A stretch of 64,000 bases of DNA from Bdellovibrionales bacterium (GTDB lineage Bacteria; Bdellovibrionota; Bacteriovoracia; Bacteriovoracales; Bacteriovoracaceae), in contig JABGUH010000044.1 of assembly GCA_018646675.1 (NCBI GenBank), positions 97,794 to 161,793 of the forward strand, in the 5' to 3' direction. Below, piece after piece: positions 51,752-61,178 of this stretch (within the stretch, counting starts at the first letter, position 1; each line of letters begins with the position of its first letter). A program made the translations under genes and the position numbers. The notes under the pieces were generated by a model. It did not search any database. It had not been told where the DNA came from and saw only the letters and a list, made by a program, of their open reading frames with translations.

Positions 51752-54700
51752 ATGGCCGCAATGAAGAGATCTTGGCCGTTGCTACAAAAAAGAGGAGGGA
51801 TATTTTCCCTACTGTTAATGGCAACTCTGCTAACCGGCTGTTTCCAGCCGCGGGAAAAAGAGGTCTCATTAGAGGAGTTGACCGGTAGAGTCTCTCCACT
51901 AACCAGTACGACCTTTTATGCACTAAAGCTTAGTGGTCAGGGCCACTCAATTAAAAGCTCCAATCTCTGGGATATTCCAGAGCAGCGAGCATATAACTTC
52001 AATCTCTGTCTGGTTGATCGTGCCACTCGTTCTATGATTGTTGGGCATCGTTTTAAGATTAAAAGTGAAAATAATACCTTCTATCAAGCAGCAACCGGCA
52101 GCGATGGTTGTCTAGTTTGGCAGGAGAAGTTATCGTTTAACTTTTTTGCTCCCGCCAAGTATGTTGTTTTGACTAGAAAGATTCGAGGTGAAGGAGTTCG
52201 CAAGGGAGAGATAACGGTAAAAATTGCAGTAAACCCTTGGAGCAACTATCGCGGCAAGGCGGTGGCAGAAGTTGTAGATTTAGAAAAATTCCCAGTACCA
52301 TCTGAGCAGATTAGCAGTGACAGTAATATCGAAGCTCTGACCGGGAGTAAAATCTGGGTTGGACGTGATAAGGCGGTTCCTGGCCTGTCAAATATATCGG
52401 GAATGATTATTCCTAAAGCGGTACGTAACAACGGTATTAAGTTGGAGATAAAGCTCTCTCTCTCTCCTCAGGTTAAAGTTGAAAATAGTGTCGGCGCTCC
52501 TTTTTATCACACTTTGACTAGTGGTAAGTTTAGAACTCAGCTATTTCTCTTCTCCGTGGTGGAGCGCAATGATCAGCAGCAACGAGCACTGTTAGCTTCA
52601 GTTAGCAGTGATGAATATCAAACATTTGATCAGGGGCGCTTTGCCACTACGTTATCAACACTGCTAACCCGACGACCGACTGAGGGGCAGCTGGAGCTGG
52701 GAATTCGTTTGATTCCAGAACCAGGATTGGGAATGGATGGAAATTTTGAGCAACTCTACTATATTGGAGAGTTTGATCATCTGATTGGTTCTCACCAAGG
52801 CAATAGTGATCAGTTTCGCTTTGACCCGGTTAAACGTGTCAGCTTAGGTGCTATTTTAGATCAGGTCGGGCATCTTCAAGCAATGGCCGAAAGTGATCAT
52901 GTTGTCTCTTTAAAACCATTTGACTTTAAAGAGATGAATGTCCGCTTTAACGATATTGAACCCGGAGAGAGTGCTACCAAACGAACTCTGAATTTTGTTG
53001 TTAAGTCATGTGTGAAGCACTCTTTGACAGGTAAGGCTGTCACCGAGCAGATGTTTACAGTCCATAAGTATGACCGGATTACCGGGAAGGTAAGAGAGAG
53101 TAGTAAAATTGAAAGCTCTAAAGAAGATGGGTGTCTACGCTGGACAGATCAGATTACCCATAAATATTATCAACCAGAAAAATTATTGAAAAAAGCGTAT
53201 AAAATTGTTCACCACCCATCAGGAGCAGAGGTTAAGCTTGCTGCTTATATGAACCCTTGGGATTATGGTTGGACTTTTGGCAAAGATTCAAGAAATTATA
53301 CTGAAGAGTATGTAGAGAAAGTTAATAGCCGAAATGCACCGGCGTCTAAATTGATGATTGAGTATTTTCGTTATAACACCATCGGTTTTCGCTATGAAAT
53401 TGATCAGTTCTTATCACTAAACGTTAAAAAGCGGATCTTATTTACTGCTGCTCCTAAAGTCCTTCGCTATAACTCTATTACGCGCGGTCTAGATGCACGT
53501 GAGTACATACGTGATGGCATCTATATACTAAAAATTGGTATTAAAAAGTCCTATAAAGATCCATTGGCCAAAGGATCAATCGGTGGAAATGATCGTGAAT
53601 ATGTCTATGCTGTACAGAAATTAGTGCGTGTGCAGTATGGCTTGATTATTACTCCATTGGAAATTGCTATGCGTGATCTGCGGTTGATGCGTATTCGTTC
53701 CAATTTCTATGTCCAACTAATCCCTGTTGATCAATCTAAACTGAACTTCAGTGATGAATTTAATAAAAACTATCTCGACGGCCTCTCGGCATCCTATACC
53801 TCTGGTCATGCTCCGGAAGATTTTAAAAAAGGAGATGTGGTTGAGAATACGAGACAGCGGCTAGCCCGGTTAAGTAATTCCCTGTTTGATCAGGAGACAA
53901 TCTCTACTATCAACACAACTTTTAAAAATGAAGATCGACTAGAGTTTGAGATGGCACCCGCAACTGCTAGTTCGGAAAAAACACTTGATATTGACAAAAT
54001 CAGCGACCAAGATCGTGAGTTGCTAAAGCTCTTTATGCAAAATGAGCTACCGATTAATTCTACAAACGAAAAAATAGACTATGCTCATCTGGAGGAGTCG
54101 GACTCCGGCTTGTCGACTAGGACATTTGTCGGCCCGATTGTTATCCTAAGCAACTCTTGGACCACCAGTCTTAGACCAACAGATGATCTAAATAATAATT
54201 ACTTCATGGCCGGTGGTCATGGCCTATCACTCAGTGACCGCAATCATCGTCCCCAGACGGTCAGTAACCTCTTTCCTCACTACTTAGACATTAAACGTAA
54301 GTATCAAAATCGCATGACCTATCAGTCTTTGATCTCAAGCTACGTCTCCCAAAGCGGATTGCACTACACCTCACTAGCTGATAACCCATTGCAAATTTTA
54401 ACTAAACCACTTACATCTTTTGACCAGCAGGATATTCGCAAGGCTTGTGGTACTGACTATATCAAGGAGTGCCTAGTAGATTCTGATCAGAATACACTAA
54501 ATAGTGCTTCATTGATAAAATACATGAATAGCCAGGGCAACCCTCGCTACAATATTAGCAGTCGGATTGATGTATTACGTTCTGAGAATAATCCGATTAA
54601 ACGTGCTGATGTAGAGGTGTTTATTCGGACCGGTGAGCTGGATAAAAAGATGAATCAGGGGATTTGTGCTCTTTATATGAATTACAATCTCTTTAACTTA

Positions 54701-55681
54701 GGCAAAGGTGATCTGAAAGAAGAGTATAACGGAAGTCCATACTATCAACGCTCATATGAAAGGCAACTTAGATTACGTCGCCTGAAAAATCGTGCAGTAC
54801 TTTATAATAAGTGTGTTGAAGGTGAACTATTTGAAGTCGCAAGGCAACTACGCACTTATGAGGTATCGGACTATAAATTTATTGCTGGTAAAGCTTTAAA
54901 CTTAAATGTCGGTGCCGACTTTTCTATTGGTCACTCGGACTCGATCTCAGAAGGGTTGAGTGCTAGTGCTGGGATGTCAGTTAAGCCACTGGGCTGGTTG
55001 GAGAGTATTCCGTTTATTGGACAGGTGGGCAAGATTTTTGATATCTCCTTGGGAGTTAGTGGCAGTGCCAATACTAGTCGCTCTAATAGCGTTAAAAGTG
55101 GATCGTCCATCTCCAGCGGCACCTATTTGGCAATTCAAAAAGCGGAATTGGATATGAGATTTACCCAGTTTGAACGCTGTATCACAATTGGCTTACGAGA
55201 TGAGGTGCTTAATAGTGAGGAGTTTGTTGCTATATTAAAAGATACATCAGAGGAGGATCTCTACAAGCTAACCAAAGGTATGTTTATCTGTACTGGAGAG
55301 CGGGAAGATTCGGAGCAACCATTTAGAGAGCGTTATTACTATTTTACTCAGCACTTTACCCAAGGGGATATGTTAGATCATGGTGAGTTGAAGAATCATC
55401 CGTGGCTTTTAGCACTACGAGGTGATGGAGACTATGTTCGATTTGTAGAGACTATTCAAGGTAAAGAGGATCTGGTTGAGAAAAATGCTGCTTACGAAGG
55501 TGGAGTGATGGACTTTCCTCGCGAGGGGTTGGGAGCGCTTCACTTAGGTGAAAATTACGAGCTGATACGTGATTGGGATAATCGTGAGTCTGATCTACCT
55601 TCAGAACCGCTGGATCGCTTGAATCGCGCCTATCAGATGGTTACTCCATCATTCCCCGGTATTTATACTCTTGGTAACTAG
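51752..55681 (+). CDS. Giant lipoprotein with duplicated Cys-containing domain, family unknown
   Basis: 1309 residues from ATG 51752 (GGGGAGA five bases upstream; the longer frame overlaps the barrel gene). Lipobox LTGC, Cys30. A domain appears twice: residues about 83-170 (Cys86, Cys120 in 'DGCLVW', NPW at 161-163) and about 413-510 (Cys420, Cys461 in 'DGCLRW', NPW at 501-503). Each probably is a disulfide-bonded beta sandwich. Around 1050-1120 is a Gly/Ser-rich stretch ('SDSISEGLSASAGMSVK', 'SLGVSGSANTSRSNSVKSG') like a membrane-inserting hairpin or stalk. I do not recognise the family. Shares its last four bases with the tatA stop. Confidence 0.85.
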   Translation: MAAMKRSWPLLQKRGGIFSLLLMATLLTGCFQPREKEVSLEELTGRVSPLTSTTFYALKLSGQGHSIKSSNLWDIPEQRAYNFNLCLVDRATRSMIVGHRFKIKSENNTFYQAATGSDGCLVWQEKLSFNFFAPAKYVVLTRKIRGEGVRKGEITVKIAVNPWSNYRGKAVAEVVDLEKFPVPSEQISSDSNIEALTGSKIWVGRDKAVPGLSNISGMIIPKAVRNNGIKLEIKLSLSPQVKVENSVGAPFYHTLTSGKFRTQLFLFSVVERNDQQQRALLASVSSDEYQTFDQGRFATTLSTLLTRRPTEGQLELGIRLIPEPGLGMDGNFEQLYYIGEFDHLIGSHQGNSDQFRFDPVKRVSLGAILDQVGHLQAMAESDHVVSLKPFDFKEMNVRFNDIEPGESATKRTLNFVVKSCVKHSLTGKAVTEQMFTVHKYDRITGKVRESSKIESSKEDGCLRWTDQITHKYYQPEKLLKKAYKIVHHPSGAEVKLAAYMNPWDYGWTFGKDSRNYTEEYVEKVNSRNAPASKLMIEYFRYNTIGFRYEIDQFLSLNVKKRILFTAAPKVLRYNSITRGLDAREYIRDGIYILKIGIKKSYKDPLAKGSIGGNDREYVYAVQKLVRVQYGLIITPLEIAMRDLRLMRIRSNFYVQLIPVDQSKLNFSDEFNKNYLDGLSASYTSGHAPEDFKKGDVVENTRQRLARLSNSLFDQETISTINTTFKNEDRLEFEMAPATASSEKTLDIDKISDQDRELLKLFMQNELPINSTNEKIDYAHLEESDSGLSTRTFVGPIVILSNSWTTSLRPTDDLNNNYFMAGGHGLSLSDRNHRPQTVSNLFPHYLDIKRKYQNRMTYQSLISSYVSQSGLHYTSLADNPLQILTKPLTSFDQQDIRKACGTDYIKECLVDSDQNTLNSASLIKYMNSQGNPRYNISSRIDVLRSENNPIKRADVEVFIRTGELDKKMNQGICALYMNYNLFNLGKGDLKEEYNGSPYYQRSYERQLRLRRLKNRAVLYNKCVEGELFEVARQLRTYEVSDYKFIAGKALNLNVGADFSIGHSDSISEGLSASAGMSVKPLGWLESIPFIGQVGKIFDISLGVSGSANTSRSNSVKSGSSISSGTYLAIQKAELDMRFTQFERCITIGLRDEVLNSEEFVAILKDTSEEDLYKLTKGMFICTGEREDSEQPFRERYYYFTQHFTQGDMLDHGELKNHPWLLALRGDGDYVRFVETIQGKEDLVEKNAAYEGGVMDFPREGLGALHLGENYELIRDWDNRESDLPSEPLDRLNRAYQMVTPSFPGIYTLGN

Positions 55682-55878
55682 GAAGTAGGGGGATTTTGAT
55701 CACTCTCTTTGCTAGCGGTGACCTCATCTTTATCATCTTGAGCACTTTTCAGACCCTGTTTGAAATTGACTAGCGCCTTACCCATAGCACTTCCTAGCTG
55801 AGGCAGTTTTTTGCCTCCGAAGAGGAAGACGACAACAATTAAAAGGACAACCAGTTCGCCCATTCCTAATCCAAACAT
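55678..55878 (-). CDS. tatA: Sec-independent translocase subunit TatA
   Basis: 66 residues: one N-terminal helix 'GELVVLLIVVVFLFGGKKLPQLG' (outline) with the FGxxKLP hinge, an amphipathic helix 'SAMGKALVNFKQGLKSA' and an acidic tail. This is the TatA/E form; tatB and tatC are not in the window. TatA oligomers form the path for folded proteins with twin-arginine signals. Its stop codon and that of the convergent lipoprotein gene share the palindrome CTAG. Confidence 0.94.
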   Translation of the reverse strand: MFGLGMGELVVLLIVVVFLFGGKKLPQLGSAMGKALVNFKQGLKSAQDDKDEVTASKESDQNPPTS

Positions 55879-55937
55879 AATAAGACCTCTTATCGTAAGT
55901 TAGCTAAATTTATACTATAAAATAACCTTACCCCATC

Positions 55938-55965
55938 TTTATGTTGTTTTAACCCGTATTGTCAA
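55938..55965 (-). promoter_or_regulatory. Possible tatA promoter
   Basis: Minus strand: perfect TTGACA (55965-55960), 16-base spacer, CATAAA (55943-55938; 4 of 6). Predicted leader of about 50 bases. Other AT-rich -10 candidates lie nearer the gene. Confidence 0.35.
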
Positions 55966-55984
55966 TCATGGGGGCCGATGTTGG

Positions 55985-56440
55985 TTAGTAGATTCGCTGT
56001 AAAGGTAGGGTATAGCGTCCAGGGGCATATTGACTTTGTCGCTGCTCCTTTAGTTTTTGATAGGTATCTTCTGAGTTGGCGATTGAGATATAGGGGTGAA
56101 TAGTTATTCCTCCGCGCGGTGTAAATTCCCCGATTACCTCCAGATATCTAGGGGTTAGGAGTTTGTTTAGCTCTTGGGCAATATTTTTAACACAGCTTTC
56201 ATGGTATTCACCACAGTTGCGAAAGCTGAATAGATAGAGTTTTAAAGATTTGGATTCCAGCATCAACCCTTTGGCAATATAGTTGATATAGATACGAGCG
56301 AAATCTGGCTGCCCTGTTTTGGGGCAGAGGGAGGTAAACTCAGTACAGATGATGGAGATCCACCCATCATCTTGCGGATCACAGGGGATCGACTCTAAAA
56401 GTTGCGGGGAGTATTTGGTAGGATAGGTGGTTTTTGACAT
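55985..56440 (-). CDS. queF: NADPH-dependent 7-cyano-7-deazaguanine reductase
   Basis: 151 residues, short single-domain (YkvM) form. Catalytic Cys39 and Asp46 in 'EFTSLCPKTGQPDFA' and the QueF motif 'ESKSLKLYLFSFRNCGEYHE'. It reduces preQ0 to preQ1 in queuosine synthesis for tRNA wobble bases. Other queuosine genes are not nearby. Follows the channel gene on the same strand after 26 bases. Confidence 0.96.
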   Translation of the reverse strand: MSKTTYPTKYSPQLLESIPCDPQDDGWISIICTEFTSLCPKTGQPDFARIYINYIAKGLMLESKSLKLYLFSFRNCGEYHESCVKNIAQELNKLLTPRYLEVIGEFTPRGGITIHPYISIANSEDTYQKLKEQRQSQYAPGRYTLPLQRIY

Positions 56441-56466
56441 ATTATTTTAGCTCCGTTGATCTCTTT

Positions 56467-57819
56467 TTACGACTCTTCTCTCTCTTCTTGGTCATCATCA
56501 TCATCATGGTCGTTAGATCGACGAGTCATAGTGGCCTTAATCCCCTCGAGTAGTTCAGGATGTTTTTCGATAATACTGAGAAAGTCCTTTCGATTTAGTT
56601 TATATAGGTCACAGTAGTTGCGGGCAATAACATCGGCGTTTCTGGTGGTCTGCTCCAAAAGGGCCTTCTCTCCAAAGAATTGGCCCTCTCCTAGAGTGGC
56701 CACCACCTCTCCATCATCTTCACGGATAACCTCAACGGTACCGTGGCCAATGATAAACATCTCCATTCCCTCTTCCCCCTTAGTTATAATCTTCTTGCCG
56801 GGGGCGTAGAACTTCTGCTCTAGGTTCTGTGATATTCGCTTCAAACTGTTGGCTTTACAGAATTTAAATAGGGGGATACCGGTGATCAGTTTAATATTCA
56901 TGTAGGTTTGTAGTTCAGTTTGTAGGGCATTGGGCAGCTCGGAGATGATCTTAGTGTCGTTATAGCTTAGATGTTGGGTAAGTAGATGGTTGTAGTAGCT
57001 ATAGACTGATTGTTGTAGCTTGCGAGGAATTTGGTAGTGTTTCATGAAAGTGGCCAGATCGTTCAGCTTCTCCCGAGAGCTTTCCTTATAGCGATCAGCT
57101 TCCGATAGCAGTCGCGCCACATTACCAATAACGACACCGTAGACACCAACACCCAAGATCATAATCACCATGGTGTAGAGTCTACTTAAGTTAGAGTTGG
57201 GTGTGATATCCCCATAACCGATGGTGGTAAGGGTGGTAATTGTCCAGTAGAGCGCTTTGTTGTAGATGGTGGCCAGATCACTACCTGTAAAATTGTTCAT
57301 CACAATCCAGCCGCAGGCGATAAAATGGATGACTAACATAGAGCCTAAAATGGCCACCTGGACTTTTATCTTTTTAGTCAGGCCGGGCAGATAGTCGACA
57401 AAAGAGATTAACTTTCCCACTCTAATCAGTCTGAGGCTACGTAGAGCGCGAAAGATCTCACTTCCTGGAAGGGCGAAGAAGTAGCAGATAATGTCCCAAG
57501 GGATGATTGAGATGGAGTAGATCAGAATTGTTAGCACTCCCTCTCGCTGCTCACTCACTCCGATGTTGCTCATTAGGGATGGAGTATTATCTTCAGGCGA
57601 TGGTACGGCATTGCGCTCCTTGATTCTCTCGCGAATGTAGTAGAGGAGGTCTCCTAACATTAGCGTCGAAAATATCCCATCAATATAGAGCTGAGCAGCA
57701 TTTGTTGGCAGTTTGAGGGCGAAACTGAGGGGAACCTCAATCGCCGAGTAGAGGATAACTAGCAGAATGAGCATCCGCCATGCCATCTCACCGGTAGTTA
57801 TTTTAATCTCATTAAACAA
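56467..57819 (-). CDS. Voltage/cyclic-nucleotide-type potassium channel
   Basis: 450 residues. Six membrane segments between about 12 and 235, an S4-like helix with spaced arginines ('FRALRSLRLIRVGK', 124-136), pore helix and filter T199-I-G-Y-G-D204 ('TLTTIGYGDITPNS'), then a C-linker and a cyclic-nucleotide-binding domain (about 325-430: 'APGKKIITKGEEGMEMFIIG', 'GEGQFFGEKALLEQTTRNAD'). The GYGD filter points to K+ selectivity. The binding-domain cassette reads FGEKALL...RNAD where cAMP binders have FGELALM..PRAAT, so ligand binding is plausible but unsure. C-terminus is a run of Asp/Glu. Confidence 0.9.
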   Translation of the reverse strand: MFNEIKITTGEMAWRMLILLVILYSAIEVPLSFALKLPTNAAQLYIDGIFSTLMLGDLLYYIRERIKERNAVPSPEDNTPSLMSNIGVSEQREGVLTILIYSISIIPWDIICYFFALPGSEIFRALRSLRLIRVGKLISFVDYLPGLTKKIKVQVAILGSMLVIHFIACGWIVMNNFTGSDLATIYNKALYWTITTLTTIGYGDITPNSNLSRLYTMVIMILGVGVYGVVIGNVARLLSEADRYKESSREKLNDLATFMKHYQIPRKLQQSVYSYYNHLLTQHLSYNDTKIISELPNALQTELQTYMNIKLITGIPLFKFCKANSLKRISQNLEQKFYAPGKKIITKGEEGMEMFIIGHGTVEVIREDDGEVVATLGEGQFFGEKALLEQTTRNADVIARNYCDLYKLNRKDFLSIIEKHPELLEGIKATMTRRSNDHDDDDDQEEREES

Positions 57820-57911
57820 TGGTAAACCCTACTAAATAAATTTATGGACACTCGCTTTAACTACTCGGAAAATTTGAGAAAATCATTAGCTTAGGGGGTG
57901 GAATAAAACGG

Positions 57912-57953
57912 GAACAGATAAATTTAGCAGGATGCGAGGGAGACAATCGAGAG
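57912..57953 (+). repeat. Intergenic repeat, copy 2 (collapsed form)
   Basis: 57926-57953 matches 31868-31895 with 3 differences in 28. The preceding bases (GAACAG... then TTTAGCA) match the left flank of copy 1, but the hairpin array between two AGCA words is absent here. Confidence 0.65.
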
Positions 57954-57994
57954 CAGGCAGGAGGTAGGGGGAGGAATATTGTCCAAATGTTAAT

Positions 57995-58031
57995 CTGTTG
58001 GCAGCGAGATTACTTGCTTGATTGCCAACAG
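57995..58031 (+). promoter_or_regulatory. 9-bp inverted repeat, candidate operator of htpX
   Basis: CTGTTGGCA (57995-58003) and TGCCAACAG (58023-58031), perfect arms 19 bases apart. The right arm lies between the -35 and -10 of the htpX promoter, the left arm just upstream of the -35. Confidence 0.6.
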
Positions 58032-58042
58032 AATTTTATAAT
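58014..58042 (+). promoter_or_regulatory. htpX promoter
   Basis: TTGCTT (58014-58019; 3 of 6), 17-base spacer, perfect TATAAT (58037-58042). Predicted leader of about 40 bases ending in TTAGGAG before ATG 58089. Confidence 0.55.
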
Positions 58043-58088
58043 AACTCACCAAATAGAACGATTATTTCCAAGTTAGGAGTTATTAACT

Positions 58089-58994
58089 ATGTTCAAGCGA
58101 TACTTTCTCTTCTTTGGCGTTAATATTTTAATCATGATTACCATCTCCCTAGTGATGAATATTTTGGGGATTGGTAGCTACATGACTGCGGCAGGAATCA
58201 ATTATCAGTCCTTGATGATCTTCTGCCTGCTCTGGGGGATGGGTGGCTCGTTTATCTCCCTCAAGATGTCCAAATGGATGGCCAAAAAATTTATGGGGGT
58301 TCAGATTATTACCGCTACTGGGCCCCATGGTGAGCTGGTGCGATTAGTGCATGGATTTGCCAAGCGGGCCGGTTTGGAGACCATGCCGGAGGTGGGAATA
58401 TTTGACTCTCCTGATGTGAACGCTTTTGCCACCGGCCCCTCCCGTAACAACTCACTGGTGGCGCTATCAACAGGGCTATTACAGCAGGTAGGTTCAGATG
58501 GAGTTGAAGGAGTCATCGGCCATGAAGTGGCCCATATCGCTAATGGTGATATGGTTACCATGACTCTGATTCAGGGAGTGATGAACGCCTTTGTTATGTT
58601 CTTTGCCCGAATTGCCGCCTTCGCTGTCTCCCAAGCGATGCGTGGAGATGATGAGGAGGGTGAGGGACTAGGTTTTTTTGCCCACATCATGGTGGTGATG
58701 TTGTTTGAAGTTCTCTTTGGGATTTTAGCATCAATTGTTGTCAATTGGTTCTCCCGCTATCGGGAGTATCGTGCCGATGCTGGTGGGGCCTCGTTGGCCG
58801 GAAAGGAGAAGATGATCACTGCCTTAGAGGCAATCTTAAACTCGCAGCCACTATTACCAGCAGGCAAGGCCGGTGGACAGGAGAAGAGTTTTCGTGCCCT
58901 TGGCATCAACTCCAAAAAAAGTTGGATGGCACTGTTTTCCACCCATCCACCACTGGAGCAGAGGATTGAGCAGTTAAGGAAGCTTAGCCGATGA
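58089..58994 (+). CDS. htpX: Membrane zinc protease HtpX
   Basis: 301 residues. Two N-terminal membrane helices (about 8-28 and 38-58), zinc motif H145-E-V-A-H149 in 'GVIGHEVAHIANGDMVTM', two more hydrophobic segments (about 168-185, 210-228) and the third ligand Glu in 'SRYREYRADAGGA'. HtpX degrades damaged inner-membrane proteins and is induced by envelope or heat stress in other bacteria; the inverted repeat over its promoter suggests a repressor here. Stop overlaps the next start (ATGA). Confidence 0.96.
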   Translation: MFKRYFLFFGVNILIMITISLVMNILGIGSYMTAAGINYQSLMIFCLLWGMGGSFISLKMSKWMAKKFMGVQIITATGPHGELVRLVHGFAKRAGLETMPEVGIFDSPDVNAFATGPSRNNSLVALSTGLLQQVGSDGVEGVIGHEVAHIANGDMVTMTLIQGVMNAFVMFFARIAAFAVSQAMRGDDEEGEGLGFFAHIMVVMLFEVLFGILASIVVNWFSRYREYRADAGGASLAGKEKMITALEAILNSQPLLPAGKAGGQEKSFRALGINSKKSWMALFSTHPPLEQRIEQLRKLSR

Positions 58995-60022
58995 TTGAAA
59001 AACTCTTAGTATTACGCCTCTCCAGTATGGGGGACATTGCGCAGGCATTAGCAATTGTTGGGCGTATCAAGGAGTCAAACCCCAAATGTAAGCTTCACTG
59101 GGTAGTTCGTCGAGATATGGCCGCAGTGGTTAGACTTCATACAGGAGTAGATCAGATTTGGGAGTTAGATCGTAGTAGTGGGTTAACTGGTATTTTAAGG
59201 TTAGCGCGCAAGCTTAAACAGGAGCGCTATACCCATATCTATGATGCCCACCTAGTAATTCGCTCTATTCTATTGATGATTTTAATGCTTTTCGATTGGA
59301 CTGTTTTTTTTCATCGGCCCAAAATTGCGATTAGAAGTAAGAACCGCTTCAAGCGCTTTTTACTCTTTCGTTTTCAGATTAACCGTTTTACGAATTGGCC
59401 ATTTATCGGTGTTAGATCCTATCTTGCCCCCTTGGCCCCTTGGGGGGTCGATGGCAGCTTACCACTGATTGCAGCCACCTTTCCTGGGGAGTTGTTACAA
59501 AAGTTAGTAAGGCGTTTGAAAGATGATAGCTTGGCCCCAGGGAGCTTTATTGCGTTGGTGCCGGGGGCCGCTTGGCCACTAAAAGAGTGGCCACTTTCCT
59601 ACTGGATTAAGTTAGTCGATCTACATCCAACCAAAAAATTTATCATCTTGGGTGGCCCTGCGGACCCCAAGAGTCAAGAGTTAGTCGCAAAGCTTAAGGG
59701 GCGAGTAGTAGATTTTAGTGGGAAGCTAACCATCGCCGAAAGTGGAGCGGTGGTACAATTGGCGGCCGTTACAGTGGTGGCCGATACCGGTCTACTTCAT
59801 CTGGCAGACCTCTTTGGTGCTCGTGCCTTGGCGATAATCGGTCCAACCGCATTTGGCTTCCCGGCCGGTAGTTGGATTGATATTGTTGAGCACAAGATGG
59901 ATTGCCGTCCCTGTACTAAAGATGGGCGTGGTCAGTGTCCCCGGCCAACTCCAGCTGAGTGTATGATGGCAATTACTCCAGAGGATATCTCTGCCAGGTT
60001 ACAGTTGTTAGATGGTCTATAG
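58991..60022 (+). CDS. Glycosyltransferase family 9 (heptosyltransferase-like)
   Basis: 343 residues. N-terminal 'LLVLRLSSMGDIAQALAIVG' is the GT9 signature (RxSxxGDxxxxxP). The C-terminal half has 'ALVPGAAWPLKEWPLSYW', 'FIILGGPADP' and 'VVADTGLLHLADLFGARALAIIGPTAFGF' (outline), the ADP-heptose binding region. A cysteine cluster 'CRPCTKDGRGQC' near the end also occurs in related enzymes. Probably adds a sugar to the LPS core. Start overlaps the htpX stop by 4 bases. Confidence 0.93.
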   Translation: MIEKLLVLRLSSMGDIAQALAIVGRIKESNPKCKLHWVVRRDMAAVVRLHTGVDQIWELDRSSGLTGILRLARKLKQERYTHIYDAHLVIRSILLMILMLFDWTVFFHRPKIAIRSKNRFKRFLLFRFQINRFTNWPFIGVRSYLAPLAPWGVDGSLPLIAATFPGELLQKLVRRLKDDSLAPGSFIALVPGAAWPLKEWPLSYWIKLVDLHPTKKFIILGGPADPKSQELVAKLKGRVVDFSGKLTIAESGAVVQLAAVTVVADTGLLHLADLFGARALAIIGPTAFGFPAGSWIDIVEHKMDCRPCTKDGRGQCPRPTPAECMMAITPEDISARLQLLDGL

Positions 60023-60973
60023 CACTTTTGGAAGAGTGGCGACAGCACTCTGATACTCTGAAACTAAGTTTGAAACGATCTGCTCAACCGGGGAGAGCTC
60101 TTTAATTAGACCGGATATTTGGCCGATCTCTAACTCACCTTTAGTAATGTCTCCCTCCAGCATGCCTAAACGGGCACGTCCCTTACCCAACTTCTCTGCA
60201 AGTTGATCGCTGGTGGCCCCTTGCTGCTCCAGCGCAATTATTTCCGTGGCAAATTGGTTTTTTATCAGGCGGACTGGGGTAACTGTTTTTAGTGCCAAGT
60301 AGGTAGAGTCTGATTGAGTTTTAACAATCTCCTGTTTGAAATTAGGGTGAGCACTCGACTCAACCGACGCAGCAAAGCGGGTGCCCATTTGAACGCCACT
60401 CGCTCCCAAGGCAAAGGCGGCCGCAATTCCGCGGCCATCACCTATCCCACCGGCGGCGATGACTGGAATATCTACTGCATCTACAACCTGAGGGATCAGT
60501 GCCATGGTGGTAATCTCATCACGACCATTATGGCCACCAGCTTCCACCCCTTCGGCCACAATTGCATCTACTCCAGCTGCTTGGCACTTCGCTGCCAGTT
60601 TGGGGGAGGAGGTGACATGGGCGACTGTACATCCCTGCTCCTTGAGCCAGGAGGTGTATTTTTTAGGGCTTCCGGCCGAGGTGAAAAATATGCGAATTCC
60701 ATACTTTAGTGCCAGCTCAATCTGCTGTTGGGAGTCGGGATAGAGTAGGGGGATATTGATTCCCACATTAGTGCCAGCGGGAATTTTTTCTAGGTGTTGC
60801 TTTAGTAGTTCTGGCTTCATGGAGCCAGCGCCGATCAGCCCCATAATACCTGCGTGGGCGCAGGCGGTGGCCAACTTATGGCCAGAGACCCAGATCATAC
60901 CACCACAGATGATGGGGTATTTGATGTCAAACAGTTTAGTAATGGATTGTGTTGTATTGTTGGTGTTGTTCAT
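60017..60973 (-). CDS. Nitronate monooxygenase-like flavoprotein
   Basis: 318 residues from ATG 60973; a further in-frame ATG at 61027 would add 18 residues that look unlike the family. FMN-binding TIM barrel with 'YPIICGGMIWVSGHKLA', 'AAGVDAIVAEGVEAGGHNG', 'IPVIAAGGIGDGRGIAAAFA' and 'ASGVQMGTRFAAS'. The His in 'EAGGHNG' is the usual catalytic base. The enzyme oxidises alkyl nitronates; many relatives instead act as enoyl-ACP reductases of the FabK type, so substrate is open. Overlaps the GT9 stop by 6 bases (convergent). Confidence 0.9.
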   Translation of the reverse strand: MNNTNNTTQSITKLFDIKYPIICGGMIWVSGHKLATACAHAGIMGLIGAGSMKPELLKQHLEKIPAGTNVGINIPLLYPDSQQQIELALKYGIRIFFTSAGSPKKYTSWLKEQGCTVAHVTSSPKLAAKCQAAGVDAIVAEGVEAGGHNGRDEITTMALIPQVVDAVDIPVIAAGGIGDGRGIAAAFALGASGVQMGTRFAASVESSAHPNFKQEIVKTQSDSTYLALKTVTPVRLIKNQFATEIIALEQQGATSDQLAEKLGKGRARLGMLEGDITKGELEIGQISGLIKELSPVEQIVSNLVSEYQSAVATLPKVL

Positions 60974-61041
60974 AATGTTAGAGAGTATATATGCTCGGAA
61001 CGGTGACCGTCCACCGAGATTGTGCATTGACTGCTTAGCAG

Positions 61042-61070
61042 TTTGCTACCTTAAGTCGAGTAGATATTAT
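61042..61070 (+). promoter_or_regulatory. Possible promoter upstream of the 61179 gene
   Basis: TTTGCT (61042-61047; 3 of 6), 17-base spacer, TATTAT (61065-61070; 5 of 6). The leader would be about 100 bases, so this is tentative. Confidence 0.25.
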
Positions 61071-61178
61071 TGGGGTGCTAGACAGTGAATCCAGCTCATG
61101 TTAGAAGATCTTAGTTAGTCTAACCCATTGTTTTTCTATGGGGATTTAAATAGAGAATCAACAATCAGGAAAGAAAGT

